The notes under the pieces are model-generated. The model saw nothing but the letters and a program-made list of their open reading frames with translations. It did no database searches and was not told where the DNA came from. Shown here piece after piece: positions 35,861 through 46,299 of a stretch of 64,000 bases of DNA. Source of the stretch: Hansfordia pulvinata (Eukaryota > Ascomycota > Sordariomycetes > Xylariales). The position numbers and the translations under genes were made by a program. Where the stretch lies: the NCBI GenBank assembly GCA_006538405.1, contig BJKQ01000013.1, positions 992,001-1,056,000 on the forward strand, given 5' to 3'. Position 1 is the stretch's first letter. Each line of letters opens with the position of its first letter.

Positions 35861-36703
35861 ATGAGCACCACAAACGTTGTCATCACCGGCGCCAACCGGG
35901 GCATTGGCAAAGGCCTGCTCCAGAGATACCTGCAGCGGCCCGCCCACGTCGTCGTTGCCACCGTGCGAGACCCGTCCGCCTCCGCGGCCCGCGAGCTTGC
36001 CAACCTGCCCTGTGCCGAGGGCTCGCGCTTGATAGTGGTCAAGATGGACGTGGCGGTCGAGGCTGATGTCCTGGGCGTGGCCCGAGACCTCTGGGAGAGC
36101 CACGGAGTCGACCACCTTGACCTCGTGGTCGCGAATGCCGGCATATCCAACGTCTGGCCCCTGGTCGCCGATCTCAAGATCGACCAGCTCAGAAGCCACC
36201 TCGAGCCCAACGTCTACGGCGTGATCTACACGTACCAGGCGCTGCGGCCCCTGCTCCAGAAGGCTGCGAAGGAGCCCAGCTTCTTCACCATTGGCTCTGC
36301 TGCCGGCTGCATGACGTACGTGCCGCATCGCCCGCCCCCCTCCCTCCCCGAGCAGCCAGCGCTTCTGTGCAGCGAGGTCGTCTCTTTGCTGACATCGGAT
36401 TCCAAACACAGCCGCCAACCGCCCTTCCCGAACGCGGCGTACGGGCCTACCAAGGCCCTGGTGAACTGGTTCACCATGAAGATCGACGCCGAGGACCCCT
36501 GGCTGAACGCCTTTGCGGTCGCACCCGGCCTCGTCGCCACCGACCTCGGCAACACGGGCGCCAGAGCCCTGACAATCCCGGACGAGTACATCGTCGACCT
36601 CGACTTGGCCTGCGACAGCATCGTCAGGATTGCCACGGGGTCGAGCAAGGAGAAGCACGGCGGCAAGCTGGTCAACCTGGACGGGGAAATCTCGGCCTGG
36701 TAG
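35861..36703 (+). CDS. short-chain dehydrogenase/reductase (classical SDR), two exons
   Basis: Exon 1 is 35861-36315, exon 2 is 36412-36703, and the intron of 96 nt (donor GTACGT, GCTGAC branch, CACAG acceptor) is open in frame, so it can be missed. The product is 248 aa, the normal SDR length. The Rossmann motif TGANRGIGKG lies at residues about 9-18, NAG in VVANAGISNV, the catalytic serine in TIGSAAGCM, and YGPTK is the YxxxK motif. The sequence resembles the fungal 'sniffer/ketoreductase-like' group acting with NAD(P)H on carbonyls; the substrate cannot be told. The C-terminus (GGKLVNLDGEISAW) matches the dimer-interface tail of this group. Confidence 0.92.
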   Translation: MSTTNVVITGANRGIGKGLLQRYLQRPAHVVVATVRDPSASAARELANLPCAEGSRLIVVKMDVAVEADVLGVARDLWESHGVDHLDLVVANAGISNVWPLVADLKIDQLRSHLEPNVYGVIYTYQALRPLLQKAAKEPSFFTIGSAAGCMTYVPHRPPPSLPEQPALLCSEVVSLLTSDSKHSRQPPFPNAAYGPTKALVNWFTMKIDAEDPWLNAFAVAPGLVATDLGNTGARALTIPDEYIVDLDLACDSIVRIATGSSKEKHGGKLVNLDGEISAW

Positions 36704-37638
36704 TGGCGTGCGTTTGGCGGCGAACGGGGCCGGGCCGGATCCCGGCCGCCGTCCCGCACTACGAGCTTCGCTGATGCGGATCCAATGTCAACGTCACCAT
36801 TACCGCGCGAGATCATTACCGGGCGAGCAGCAGGGCGGACCTTTTCATAGCGCCCAACTACAGCGGGAGCATCAACTGAGCCGGGCCGAGACTCTTGCAT
36901 TGGATAAATTGGTCAATTATGTCTGGAAAATAGGCCCTGGGTCTCTCATTTGTGCTGCTGTGTCTGCTCTTTGCCTTGGGTGCCCCATCATTCATGACTC
37001 GTAGCCCAATAACCTACGCAGAATCAAGTGTTCATCGTGGTCGACCGGAGCCTCTTCTTTCCGCTCATGCCCCTCACTCAAGTCGCTCAACAAGGGACCA
37101 CCCGCAGTAGTCTTGGGCTGCATGCAGTAGAGTAGGAGATGGAGAAACCAACGCTCCATTTTTGCACGAGTACGCATCTGTCGGCGTGGGCCAGTCCGCG
37201 CCGGGCGAAGAGTCGAATTGCTTTTACACTTTGCAACAGGCGCGCGCTACGGACCATCTAGTCCTGAAGCCGGTGCTGTCGGGGTCGTCCGGAGATGTGA
37301 TGAGTGAGCGCGGCCGTATCCCGTACATCGATGACGATGACACGGCATGGTCCACGGCCACTCGACGGCGTGCCGCTGCGGCCAATACTCCAAAAGAGCT
37401 CGTCATGTATCGGTCACCACCATCCCCCGGATCGAGCGTGCCCACTTGCCCTCCCGTGCCAGCCAGCGCTGCGCCGGCGGCACTATATAAGCGGTCTTGG
37501 CCGGAGCAGAAATCCCATCAGGTAGCAGGAATCCCATCAGGTCAAAAGGCCATTCTCTCGGGGCCACCAACGCCTTATATCCATTTCCAAAACCCAGCTC
37601 CAGGAAGCCCAAAGACAGCCAGCCAGCCACGACCAACC
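36704..37638. other. intergenic/promoter of the Rds1-like gene
   Basis: About 0.9 kb. It holds a TATA element (37484) and a short direct repeat, AATCCCATCAGGT at about 37510 and 37528, close to the expected transcription start. Confidence 0.55.
37484..37490 (+). promoter_or_regulatory. TATA box of the Rds1-like gene
   Basis: CTATATAAG sits about 150 nt upstream of the ATG at 37639, the expected place for a TATA box with a leader of roughly 100 nt. A regulated, stress-induced promoter would fit the family. Confidence 0.6.
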
Positions 37639-39063
37639 ATGCGAGGCATCCAACACCACCACGCGTGGGCGCTCCTGGCGCTCGGGCTCCCGGGCAGCCG
37701 GGCCGGCCCGATGCTGTCGGAGCCCACGACCACCGTGGCCACGCAGCCGACGACGACGGTGCCGGACGTAGCCGTCACGGACGTGACGTCGCACGGCCCC
37801 TACACGGGCCCGCCGGCGACGACGACGGGGGCGCTGTCGACGCGCGTGCTGGCGGCGTCGGTGGCGGCGCGGCCGGCGGACCCGGCCAAGTACGCGTACC
37901 CGGCGGACGGGCAGCTGCACGAGCCGCAGCCGGCGCCGTACACGCCGGCGGGCGGGGCGGGGACGGACGGGTCGGCGCCGGTGTACCGGGTGCAGAGCGA
38001 CTTCGACTACGAGTCGGTGGCGCTGGCGCTGTACCAGGAGTGGATCGAGCTGGACCTGTTCCACCACGGGCTGGCCAAGTACTCGGCGGCGGACTTTGAG
38101 GCGGCGGGCCTGACGGCCGAGGACCGCTTCCTGCTGCAGTTCATGGCGGAGCAGGAGGTCGGGCACGCGACGCTGCTGACCAACATGCTGGGCCCGCAGG
38201 CGCCGGTGCAGTGCACGTACGACTACCCGGACACGACGCTGCGCGAGTACATCGACTTCAACCAGAAGCTGACGCGCTGGGGCGAGTCGGGCGTCTACGG
38301 CTTCCTGGGCCACCTCGACTCGCGCGAGACGGCGACGCTGCTGCTGCAGTCCATCACCACCGAGGCCCGCCAGCAGATGGTCTTCCGCCAGTTCGAGGGC
38401 CTGTTCCCCATGCCCGTCTGGTTCGAGGTCGGCATCCCCCAGAGCTGGGCCTGGTCCCTGCTGGCCCCCTACATCTCCTCCTGCCCCGCGGGCCAGACCC
38501 GCCTCGCCTGGCAGAACCTGCCCCAGCTGCGCGTCCTTAACCAGCCCAACCCCGCCCGCCGCGGCGCCGGCGCCGCCGACGCCTACAACGAGACCCTCGG
38601 CGACTACGCCGGCACCCTGAGCACCGAGGGCCTGCCCGACGACCAGGCCTGCGGCACGGCCAGCAGCAGTGACGAGGTCGGCGTCGGCTGCGCGCCGGGG
38701 ATCACCCGCAACCGCTCCCAGCCCCTGTCCTACCCGGGCCGCCAGGTCTTCCTGTCGTGGGACGGGCCCGGGCAAGCCGTCGGCCCCAACAAAAGCTACG
38801 TCACCTCCACCTCGGCCGGCGAGCCCCGCTTCGCCGCCTGGGTCAACCAGCTCAACGTCACGTACACGCCGCTGCTCAACGTCAGCGCCGCCGCCCGCAC
38901 CGCCTACACCGTCCAGCCCGACACCGAGACCTACGCCGGCGACCCGGCCGTCAACGGCACCATGTTCCTCGCCCTCACCGACCAGGACCTCTACGTCACC
39001 CCCTTCAACCTGACCATGCTCAACCCCCACGTCAACGCCTTGACCTTGTACCAGGCCGGTTGA
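37639..39063 (+). CDS. Rds1-like ferritin-fold stress protein, secreted, no introns
   Basis: ATG 37639 opens a 474-aa protein with a short hydrophobic leader (HAWALLALGLPGSRAGP), a Thr/Pro-rich stretch, then a ferritin-like domain at about residues 120-290. Helix motifs include DFDYESVALALYQEWIELDL, FHHGLAKYS, the ExxGH pair FMAEQEVGHATLL, and REYIDFNQKLTRWGESGVYG. The C-terminal part has N-glycosylation sequons (NKS, NVT, NVS, NGT, NLT). The family includes Schizosaccharomyces Rds1, induced by glucose, ammonium and phosphate stress, and many secreted fungal homologues; metal binding has been proposed from the fold but not shown generally. The open frame extends upstream to 37162 without family similarity, so ATG 37639 is preferred, just downstream of the TATA box. 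Confidence 0.9.
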   Translation: MRGIQHHHAWALLALGLPGSRAGPMLSEPTTTVATQPTTTVPDVAVTDVTSHGPYTGPPATTTGALSTRVLAASVAARPADPAKYAYPADGQLHEPQPAPYTPAGGAGTDGSAPVYRVQSDFDYESVALALYQEWIELDLFHHGLAKYSAADFEAAGLTAEDRFLLQFMAEQEVGHATLLTNMLGPQAPVQCTYDYPDTTLREYIDFNQKLTRWGESGVYGFLGHLDSRETATLLLQSITTEARQQMVFRQFEGLFPMPVWFEVGIPQSWAWSLLAPYISSCPAGQTRLAWQNLPQLRVLNQPNPARRGAGAADAYNETLGDYAGTLSTEGLPDDQACGTASSSDEVGVGCAPGITRNRSQPLSYPGRQVFLSWDGPGQAVGPNKSYVTSTSAGEPRFAAWVNQLNVTYTPLLNVSAAARTAYTVQPDTETYAGDPAVNGTMFLALTDQDLYVTPFNLTMLNPHVNALTLYQAG

Positions 39064-40183
39064 TGAGGATGCTGAATGGGGAAGGGGGGAATAATGCTCG
39101 CACAGATGCTGGGCTCTAGGGTTGCTGTTGGTATGACGTGTGATCCGCTTCTCGACTGCTATCCTATGGTGGAGGAGGGGATGGCATTCAAGCCGCTCGA
39201 TGATGTAGACACTTCGAATCTGGCTGGTTGGTTATCTGTAGAGGGGGTAATAGTAATAATAGTGAATTTCAGACACAGGAGCATCATTGCAATGAGCATC
39301 ATTCCCATGATTTTTTGTTCTCTCCCATATCTATCAACCCAAAAACGGTCGATTGAGTTCCATCCTCGATGTGAGTTGCAAGAGTCTGGCTTATGCTGGG
39401 TTGCTGCGGTGCCTGTCATGATCGATTCAATTTCTGTTCACTTGGCGTGACTCTTCTATGCGTCAGACGAGTCACGGCTGATGGCTGTGTGTCAGGACTT
39501 ATTAAGCGTCTCGGACATGGTTGATGTCTATCCGTAGTCCAGCCCATGCCCGGTTTACCATATGTGTATAAACGAGCATATGCTACTAAGCGATACGCGA
39601 GCACGCCGTGACTTCTGGGTGAAATCGCGTCGGCATACTCGTAATCGCACCGTAATGTGCGACCGACTCGACCACCAGACATCCGCCGCGCACCTCGTCA
39701 ATCCCTCATCTCTCCCCTCAATCCTCAATCAGCAACGCAACCGACCTTCCTCCGACTGTTTCAGTGCACACCAGCCTTTGGCCTCTCCTTGCCTTCAACA
39801 CCTCTTGCTGCAATCCTTACCCTGCAACTTGCTTCCGACCTCCTCAGCTCCAGCTTGTCGCGTCGCGAACCGCTTCCGCACAGCGCACAGGCCCAACTTG
39901 GACGCTCTCCTTCGTGCTATTACCTCGCTACCCCCCCCTCGGACTTCGTCACAATCAAATCGATGGGCCCGATGATCTAGATACCACATTGCCATTGATC
40001 GGTGTTGGGTCTCGCCCTGTGGCTGAAATTGGGGACCTTGCGCGCGCTCATCCATTGTGCGCGCCCCTCTCGCAAGACAAGGAGCTCCGGGCTTCTCGGC
40101 TTCCCACCGCGCGTCCTGCACAAGCCGCTCCGCAGGCTCAATTGCTTTGTCGCTTCGACCCCACGCGTTCCTACTCGAGAGCC
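39064..40183. other. intergenic/leader of SPT8
   Basis: About 1.1 kb. The part from 39660 on is pyrimidine-rich and reads as a long 5' leader. One TACTCGTA motif is at 39636. Confidence 0.5.
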
Positions 40184-40369
40184 ATGGACGACTACGACCA
40201 CGACTCGAATGCAAGCTCGGACAATGATCACGAGGACGAGCTGATGCACGACGGCGAGCCGGAGGAGGACAACCACGATCACGAGGAGGACGACAATGAC
40301 CACGAAAACGAGAACGAGAATGACAATGACAACGAAAACGACGACGACGACGACAACGACGACGACGAA

Positions 40370-40406
<37 letters not shown>

Positions 40407-42450
40407 ATGGCGACGGCGATGGCGACGGCGAGGGTGATGGCGAAGGTGATGGCGAACGCGAAGACCATGACCACGACGATGAGGCAGGACAGGGTCAACC
40501 CAACGGGCTGGCCCCTATAGACACCGACGCCGCAAATACGGGCAACGCCGCGAACCCGACTGTCACGAGAACATCGGCCACCCCGGTGCCCCCCAGTGCT
40601 GCGGCCGTCACGCCCAAATGGCAGCCCAAGCTTCGCTCCGAGGTCATCAATGCCCGCTCCTACGATATCATCCCCACCATGGCCGCCCCCATGTCCACCA
40701 GCATCAACGCCATTGCCATCACGCCCGACCTTCGTTACTGGATGACCGGTGGTACCGACGGCTACATCAGAAAATATGACGGCCCTGCCACCATGAACGG
40801 CAAGCAGCTCCTCACTGTTGCCCAGCGTCATCCGTTTGTCGACTCGGTCACAAAAGCCGGCGTTCTCATGTCGTACTGGGAGAATGCCGAGCCCCAACCA
40901 CCGGGCGCCCGTCCCGGCGACAACGTCCTCAGCCCAGTGTACAGTCTGGCTGTCAACTCGGAAGCTCTGTGGCTGCTTTCGGGCCTCGAGAGCGGCGGCA
41001 TCAACCTGCAAAGCGTGCGCCATGACGAAGGGAAGCACATCACCTGCCTGCAGAAGCACACCAATGCCGTCAGTGTCCTCACGTTAGCCCCTGATGAGAA
41101 GAGTGTCCTGAGTGGCAGCTGGGACAAGAACGTGTACGACTGGGACTTGAACACAGGCGCGGTTCTCAGATCATTTGATGGCAACGGTAGCCAAATTTCG
41201 GCGCTGGAGACGCGACCTTTGGGCGGTTCTCTCTTCCCTCCCGAGGCCGCCGAGGAGGAGCTCCCCAGTGACACCATGTTCACCAACAACGACGCTCCCA
41301 TGAACGGCCACCTCGACTTCTCGCTCAAGGATGAATCCAACGAGGACGACAAGCCCATGGCTAATGGTACAGACGTAAACGGCGTCTCCGGGGAACAGAT
41401 CAACGGCGTCGATGGTACTGGGGACCATCAGGGGAGTCCTGCCAATGACAGTCTGTTCGGGGGAGCCCTGGTGCTGGCTCGGACCTGTTCGGGGACAATG
41501 ACGGCATCGGCGGGGCTTTCGGCGGCGACGACGAGAACGAGTTCTCTCGGGCCATGATGCAGGACTCCGCTCAGGACGGCGGCGACGTGCCTATGGGCGA
41601 TTTCGACATGTCCGCGCCCACATTTGGAGCCGAAGGAGAGGCTGCCCCCGAGGCCCAGCCATTGGGCGAAACCGACCAGCCCGACACGAGCCTATTTGAC
41701 GGGCCTCTGGACTTGTCGACCGATCCCACGCAAAACCACGACGACGGAGCAATGCTTCCTGACCTGGCCATTCCGCCCGAGGGGGACAATCTCTTCTCCA
41801 ACGAGCCGGTCGACTTGCTGCAACATGACATGAGCCACCCAGAACCGACCGCCGCTCCTGAATCCCCTTCTGCCGCATTTGCCCCTGCTCCTACGACGCA
41901 CCACGATCTCTCCCAGACCTCGGGCAGCACGTTTCTATCGGCCTCTATTGACGGGCATTTGCGGATATGGGACCGGCGAGTGCCCAACCCCGTCGCTCGC
42001 ATCGGCAACAGGCCTGGCGTGCCTCCGTGGTGCATGGGCGCGTGCTGGAGTCCGGACGGCAACATGATCTACGCCGGCCGTCGAAACGGCACTGTCGAGG
42101 AGTTCAACGTGCACAAGGCCACGGGGGGGCGCAGTGGCTGGCAAGCCGAGCGTGTGCTCAAGTTTCCCCTGGGCAGCGGCCCGGTCAGTTGCTTGCGGCC
42201 CATGGCGAACGGCAAGCACCTGGTGTGCGCCTCGCAGGATATCCTTCGACTGTACGATCTCAAGTCGACGAAGCAGGCGCCGCCGCCCTTCTTCATCGTC
42301 CCAGGACCACCTCGTGCCGGTGTGATTTCGAACCTGTACGTCGACGCTTCGAATCGTTTCATGCTGTCGGCCGCCGGCAACCGGGGCTGGGAGGGCAGCA
42401 ACACCGAGGTCCTGATCGGGTACGAAATCGGGGTCTCGAAAGGCCCGTGA
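40184..42450 (+). CDS. SPT8: SAGA subunit Spt8, WD40 protein with acidic head, one frame break
   Basis: ATG 40184 starts a strongly acidic head (about residues 1-105) built from Asp/Asn/His and a (Glu-Gly/Asp-Gly)n stretch encoded by GGTGAG and GGCGAT repeats at 40371-40460. The WD40 part opens with SYDIIPTMAAPMSTSINAIA and ITPDLRYWMTGGTDGYIRKY, then VLSGSWDKNVYDWDLNTGAV. A long acidic insertion follows, then SGSTFLSASIDGHLRIWDRR and VPPWCMGACWSPDGNMIYAG. These are the diagnostic Spt8 segments. Spt8 binds TBP within SAGA and regulates its delivery to TATA promoters. The frame breaks at the G5 run 41459-41463; six Gs would join DSLFGG to SPGAGSDLFGDNDG and give 2,268 nt (755 aa). No intron is needed. 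Confidence 0.93.
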
Positions 42451-43462
42451 GCATTCCAGGACGATCAAGTCGAGTCGGAGACCGGCTGCCACCGCCCTGA
42501 CGCCGCCGCCTTGGGGAGAGTCAGCAGTCGGTGGCAAAGGTGTGAAGCAAAATGGGTATGGGCAACATGTGCAATTATCTTGATTAGAACGAGTGGTGTT
42601 GGCGCAGGATATACCCCTTAACTACTTGTATGCATTTAACCTCACAGAAGAGGACAGGCGTTCTGGAGACGGAGACGGGCGAGGATTTATATATAGCTGA
42701 GTACTGTGGAAGTACCCGAGGTGGCCTGCCTTGGTCGGCATATTGGCTTGGAAGTCAGGCCATTTAGACTAGCATTGTGTCGCGGCGACATACCGAGCCA
42801 GCGAATATTCATTTGATTAGGAGTGCTGCTCTTACGAGACTGGAAGATGTGTGAGTTTGCGGTGAGCGAGGCATCTACACTTGGTTATGTAGGTTGGATG
42901 TGTCCGCGGGCTCGATACTTTAGTAGATGATTCAAATTGCGACAAGGAAATGTGTCACGACTCGTGTCACGGCAGAACACGGGCTATTTGAAAGTCCCCA
43001 AGGCGTTGGGATAAAAGTTGGAAGAGCTTTTGATTTATATAAAAAAAAATGGTGGTAGGTGGTAGTTTAAAAACAGAAAAAAAGTGGTATCATCAAAAAA
43101 GGTAGAAGGTATCTATCGAAAGGGATATCGTGAGAGAGAGAAAATCGGCCGCTGCGCTTTGATGATGCTTTGCTTAGCTCGTAAATGCTCATCTTCAGAT
43201 GTGTTGTTGTGTGTGTGTGTGAGAGAAGGGGGAAGGGAAAATGTTCCCCCACCCCCCCTTCCCCTTTGCCTCAAAAAGTCCCGTGCCTGGGGTTGGTGAC
43301 GTGGGAAACTTGCAAAGAATGCATTACCACGATCCTGCCTCCTCCTTTCTTCTCGGCAAGGGCTGGCTTGCCGGCTGGGTCGTGTCTCGAATTCCACTGT
43401 ATCTTCCTGGCCTGGCCTGGCCCTCCCCCGGTCTCTTCATTTGTGATTGCCGTCGTCATGAC
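42451..43462. other. intergenic between convergent genes
   Basis: About 1 kb, A+T-richer, with the SPT8 and Stealth-family 3' ends. It contains short poly-A/T runs (about 43041-43083) and nothing coding. Confidence 0.5.
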
Positions 43463-45656
43463 TCACGACGACTCCTCGGAATCCTTCTCCCAGCGGCCCT
43501 TGCCGGGCCACAGGCCCTCGAAGACGCTGGCCATGGTCTTGCGGACGCGGCTGACGGCGTCCTCGTCCTCGGTCATGACGTCGTCGTTGAAGCAGTACTG
43601 GCCGAAGACCTTGCCCTTGCGGACGGTGCGGTCGAGCAGCTCGGTCTCGGCCTGCTCGGCGTCGCGGATCATGACGAACTTCATGGCGTCGGTGTCGACG
43701 ACGGTGTGCTGGTACTTCTTGAGGGCCTTGACGACGACGTCGCGGTCGCGGTGGCGGGTGGTCTTGGGGGGGAGGAGGGGCTCGAGCCCGCGGCGGGCGG
43801 AGGCGAGGACGAACTTGATGAGGCAGTCGCCGCACTCGGGTGCTGGGAGGCGAGGCGGCTGAGGATGTTGGAGGAGGCGAAGTCCGGGTTGGGGGAGGAG
43901 GTGTCGGACAGCGGGGAGGCGAACGAGTCGGCGAAGCACTTGTCGACGCTGAAGTCGTGGCACTTGATGTTGCGGATGGTCTCGGGCCCGTCGATGGAGG
44001 TCCACAGGACGTCAACGTTGACTTTCGGGGGCTTGAGCCCGGCCTTCTGCAGGACCTCGGGCACGTGCAGGTACATGCGGTCGCGGTTGGGGTTCTGCAT
44101 GGCCGGGGCGGAGGCGTCGTCGCTCTTGAGCAGGCGCCAGCCGGGCTCGATGGCGTTGAGGATGCGCTGGCGCTCGGTCCAGTCGAGGTAGCCGTCGCCG
44201 TTGGCGTCGGAGCGGGACATGACGAAGCCCCACAGCAGGGCCTCGCGGAAGCGCTCGATGCTGTAGTGGAAGCTGGCGTACCAGGGGTAGATCTGGTAGG
44301 TGCTCTCGCCGCGGAAGCGCTCGCAGGCCCCCGCGCCGAGGGGTGGGGGAAGCTGGCCATGGCCTCGTGCATGACGCTGCGCGAGACGGAGTGGGTGAAG
44401 TGCGCCTGGACGTGGCGGGCGCGGTGGCCGAAGCGGTGGTTGAGCAGGTAGGACGTGTAGTAGACAAAGGGCTTCTCGCCGAAGCGCGGCATGGCGGGCG
44501 ACAGGTCCTTGACGTTGAACGTGTCCGTCTTGAAGCCCATGACGGAGCCGAAGAGGGGCGAGTAGAAGTCCGAGGCCGCGTGCGGCATGCCCAGGAACAT
44601 GTCGTCCGACAGCGCCACCAGCTGGTCCGTGTTGGAGGGGGTCATGTAGATCTGCGACTCGATCGCCAGCGAGTTGAACGTCGGCAGGCACTGCTTCTCC
44701 TGGTCCCGGAAGAAGCTCTCCTGGCTCAGCACCTGCACGTGCTCCGCCGTGTCCGCGTCGTCCTTGAGCCACGACGGCCGCTGAGGGCGCAGCCCCGACT
44801 TGCTGGAGGAGGAGGAGGAGGAGGAGGAGGAGCCGCCGTTATTATTGCCATCCTTGCCGCTGCCGCCGCCCACCGAGTTGACGAGGATCTGGATCTTGTT
44901 GAGGAAGCCCGTCGCGTACGCGTCCAGGCTGCGCAGCGAGTACCGCAGCTCGTCCCAGTCGCGGTACCGGTTGATGCCGTGCTTGGTGATCCACTCGCCC
45001 TTGTCGTCGTTGAGCGGCGAGTCGAGCTCGTACGGGTGCCGCATCTCCTTGAACGCCTCGTCCGACCCGTTGACCCAGTTGTACACAAAGTCGATCTTGG
45101 GCTCCTCCAGCGGGCCGTGGCCCTTGACGTCGAACTTGCCGCTGCTGAACCAGTCGTCCTCCCACCCCTCCAGCTCCACGTCCTGCGTCGCCTCCTCAAA
45201 CGAGATCCGCAGCGTCTCCGGCACCGGGTTGTACAGCGACCCTTTGCCGCCGCCGCCCTTCTGCCCCTGCTGCTGCTGGTCCGCCGAGTCCGAGGCCAAG
45301 TCGGCGTCCGAAGACGAAGACGACGACGACGACGACGACGAGGAAAACACGCTGCCACCGCCTACCCACTGCGACACCTTGCTGCTGCTCGAGCTGGAGC
45401 CGGAGCCGGAGCTGGAGCCGCCGCCGTCCTGCTGGCCGCTGCTACCGGGCCGCTTGAAGGAAAAGTTCTTGTACGTCTCGTAGGTGCCGCTGGCCAGCTC
45501 GGCCGGCTCGAACCGCTTGTTGAACAGCACCAGCCCGCACGACAGCAGGCAGATGAGGTAGATGACCTTGCGCATCGGCCGGGACGCCAAGTTGCGCTGC
45601 TCGAACGCGTCCTCCTTGAAGGGGAGGCCCCGCAGCCGCCGGGGGGAGAGCAGCAT
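43463..45656 (-). CDS. Stealth-family sugar-phosphate transferase with EF-hand (XPT1/GNPTAB-like), two frame breaks
   Basis: ATG 45656 precedes a type II anchor (KVIYLICLLSCGLVLF, about residues 30-46) and a poly-Ser/Gly stem. Stealth region CR1 is IDFVYNWVNGSDEAF; CR2 spans NRYRDWDELRYSLRSLDAY to VALSDDMFLGMPHAA; CR3 includes FTHSVSRSVMHEAMASFP and CERFRGESTYQIY; a C-terminal FGQYCFNDDVM fits CR4. An EF-hand, DANGDGYLDWTERQRIL, lies between CR3 and CR4. Relatives are human GlcNAc-1-phosphotransferase GNPTAB and Cryptococcus Xpt1 (xylosylphosphotransferase), both Golgi enzymes that transfer a sugar phosphate to mannose glycans. The frame breaks near 44325-44352 (C5/G4/G5 runs) and at the CCC near 43840; one added base at each gives 2,196 nt (731 aa). 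The donor sugar is unknown. Confidence 0.9.
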
Positions 45657-45886
45657 TATTTGTTTTTTTTTCTTGTTTCTGTTGGTGGTGGTGGTAGTGA
45701 TTCTTTTGTGTTTGTTCGATTTTCCTTTCTCCTCTCTTTCTCTCTCTCTCTGGAGTGGCAGTAGTGAGTATTGCCAATGCTGGTAGATGCCGTATGCTGC
45801 TGATGGGATAATATATGAAACAATCAAACAGAATTATAAGACGCGGTAGATCCAGCCGGGATGGGAACTGTGATATATCGCTGTGA

Positions 45887-45892
45887 TGCTGT

Positions 45893-45944
<52 letters not shown>
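45887..45944. repeat. GCT/CTG trinucleotide repeat
   Basis: About 58 bp of nearly perfect GCT repeat, roughly 240 bases upstream of the Stealth-family ATG and so probably in its promoter or leader. Confidence 0.9.
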
Positions 45945-46272
45945 ATGCCGATGGTGCGCTTTTGGTGTGACTGCCGTCTTTCTTCCGAAGGGCTGTGCTC
46001 CGGATGCGTGACTGGTGAGTAATGACTGTTGGGGTTCGGGCGCAGAAACGTCGAAAGCCACTGGGAGAAGAAATGAATGAACAAAGCCGAACGAGGGCTT
46101 AAGGAGGGATGGTGGTGGTGGTGGGGGTTTTGGGTGGTGAATGCTGAGATCCCGGTCGTCAAGTCAAAATCATTATCATGAAAGGGAAAATAGAGCACTC
46201 CTGGGCTCGGCTCAGCTCGGCTCGCGATAGACCCTATGCAGACACAGCCTGGAGGGGAGATTTGCTGTCGTT

Positions 46273-46299
46273 GTGGTGGTGGTGGTGGTGGTGGTGGAA
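46273..46299. repeat. GGT trinucleotide repeat
   Basis: A run of about nine GGT units in the gene-poor stretch, with related shorter GGT tracts at about 46108-46125. Confidence 0.8.

Noticed and set aside
37537..39030. A long open frame (about 497 codons) antisense to the Rds1-like gene
   Set aside because: It is Arg/Val/Gly-rich nonsense that follows from G/C third positions of the true gene; there is no start context and no domain.
33519..39063. A secondary-metabolite gene cluster
   Set aside because: There is no polyketide synthase, peptide synthetase, terpene cyclase or transporter nearby; a regulator and one dehydrogenase are not enough.
44343..45764. A 473-codon open frame antisense to the Stealth-family gene
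   Set aside because: It mirrors the coding strand, has no family motifs, and the minus strand shows complete Stealth regions.
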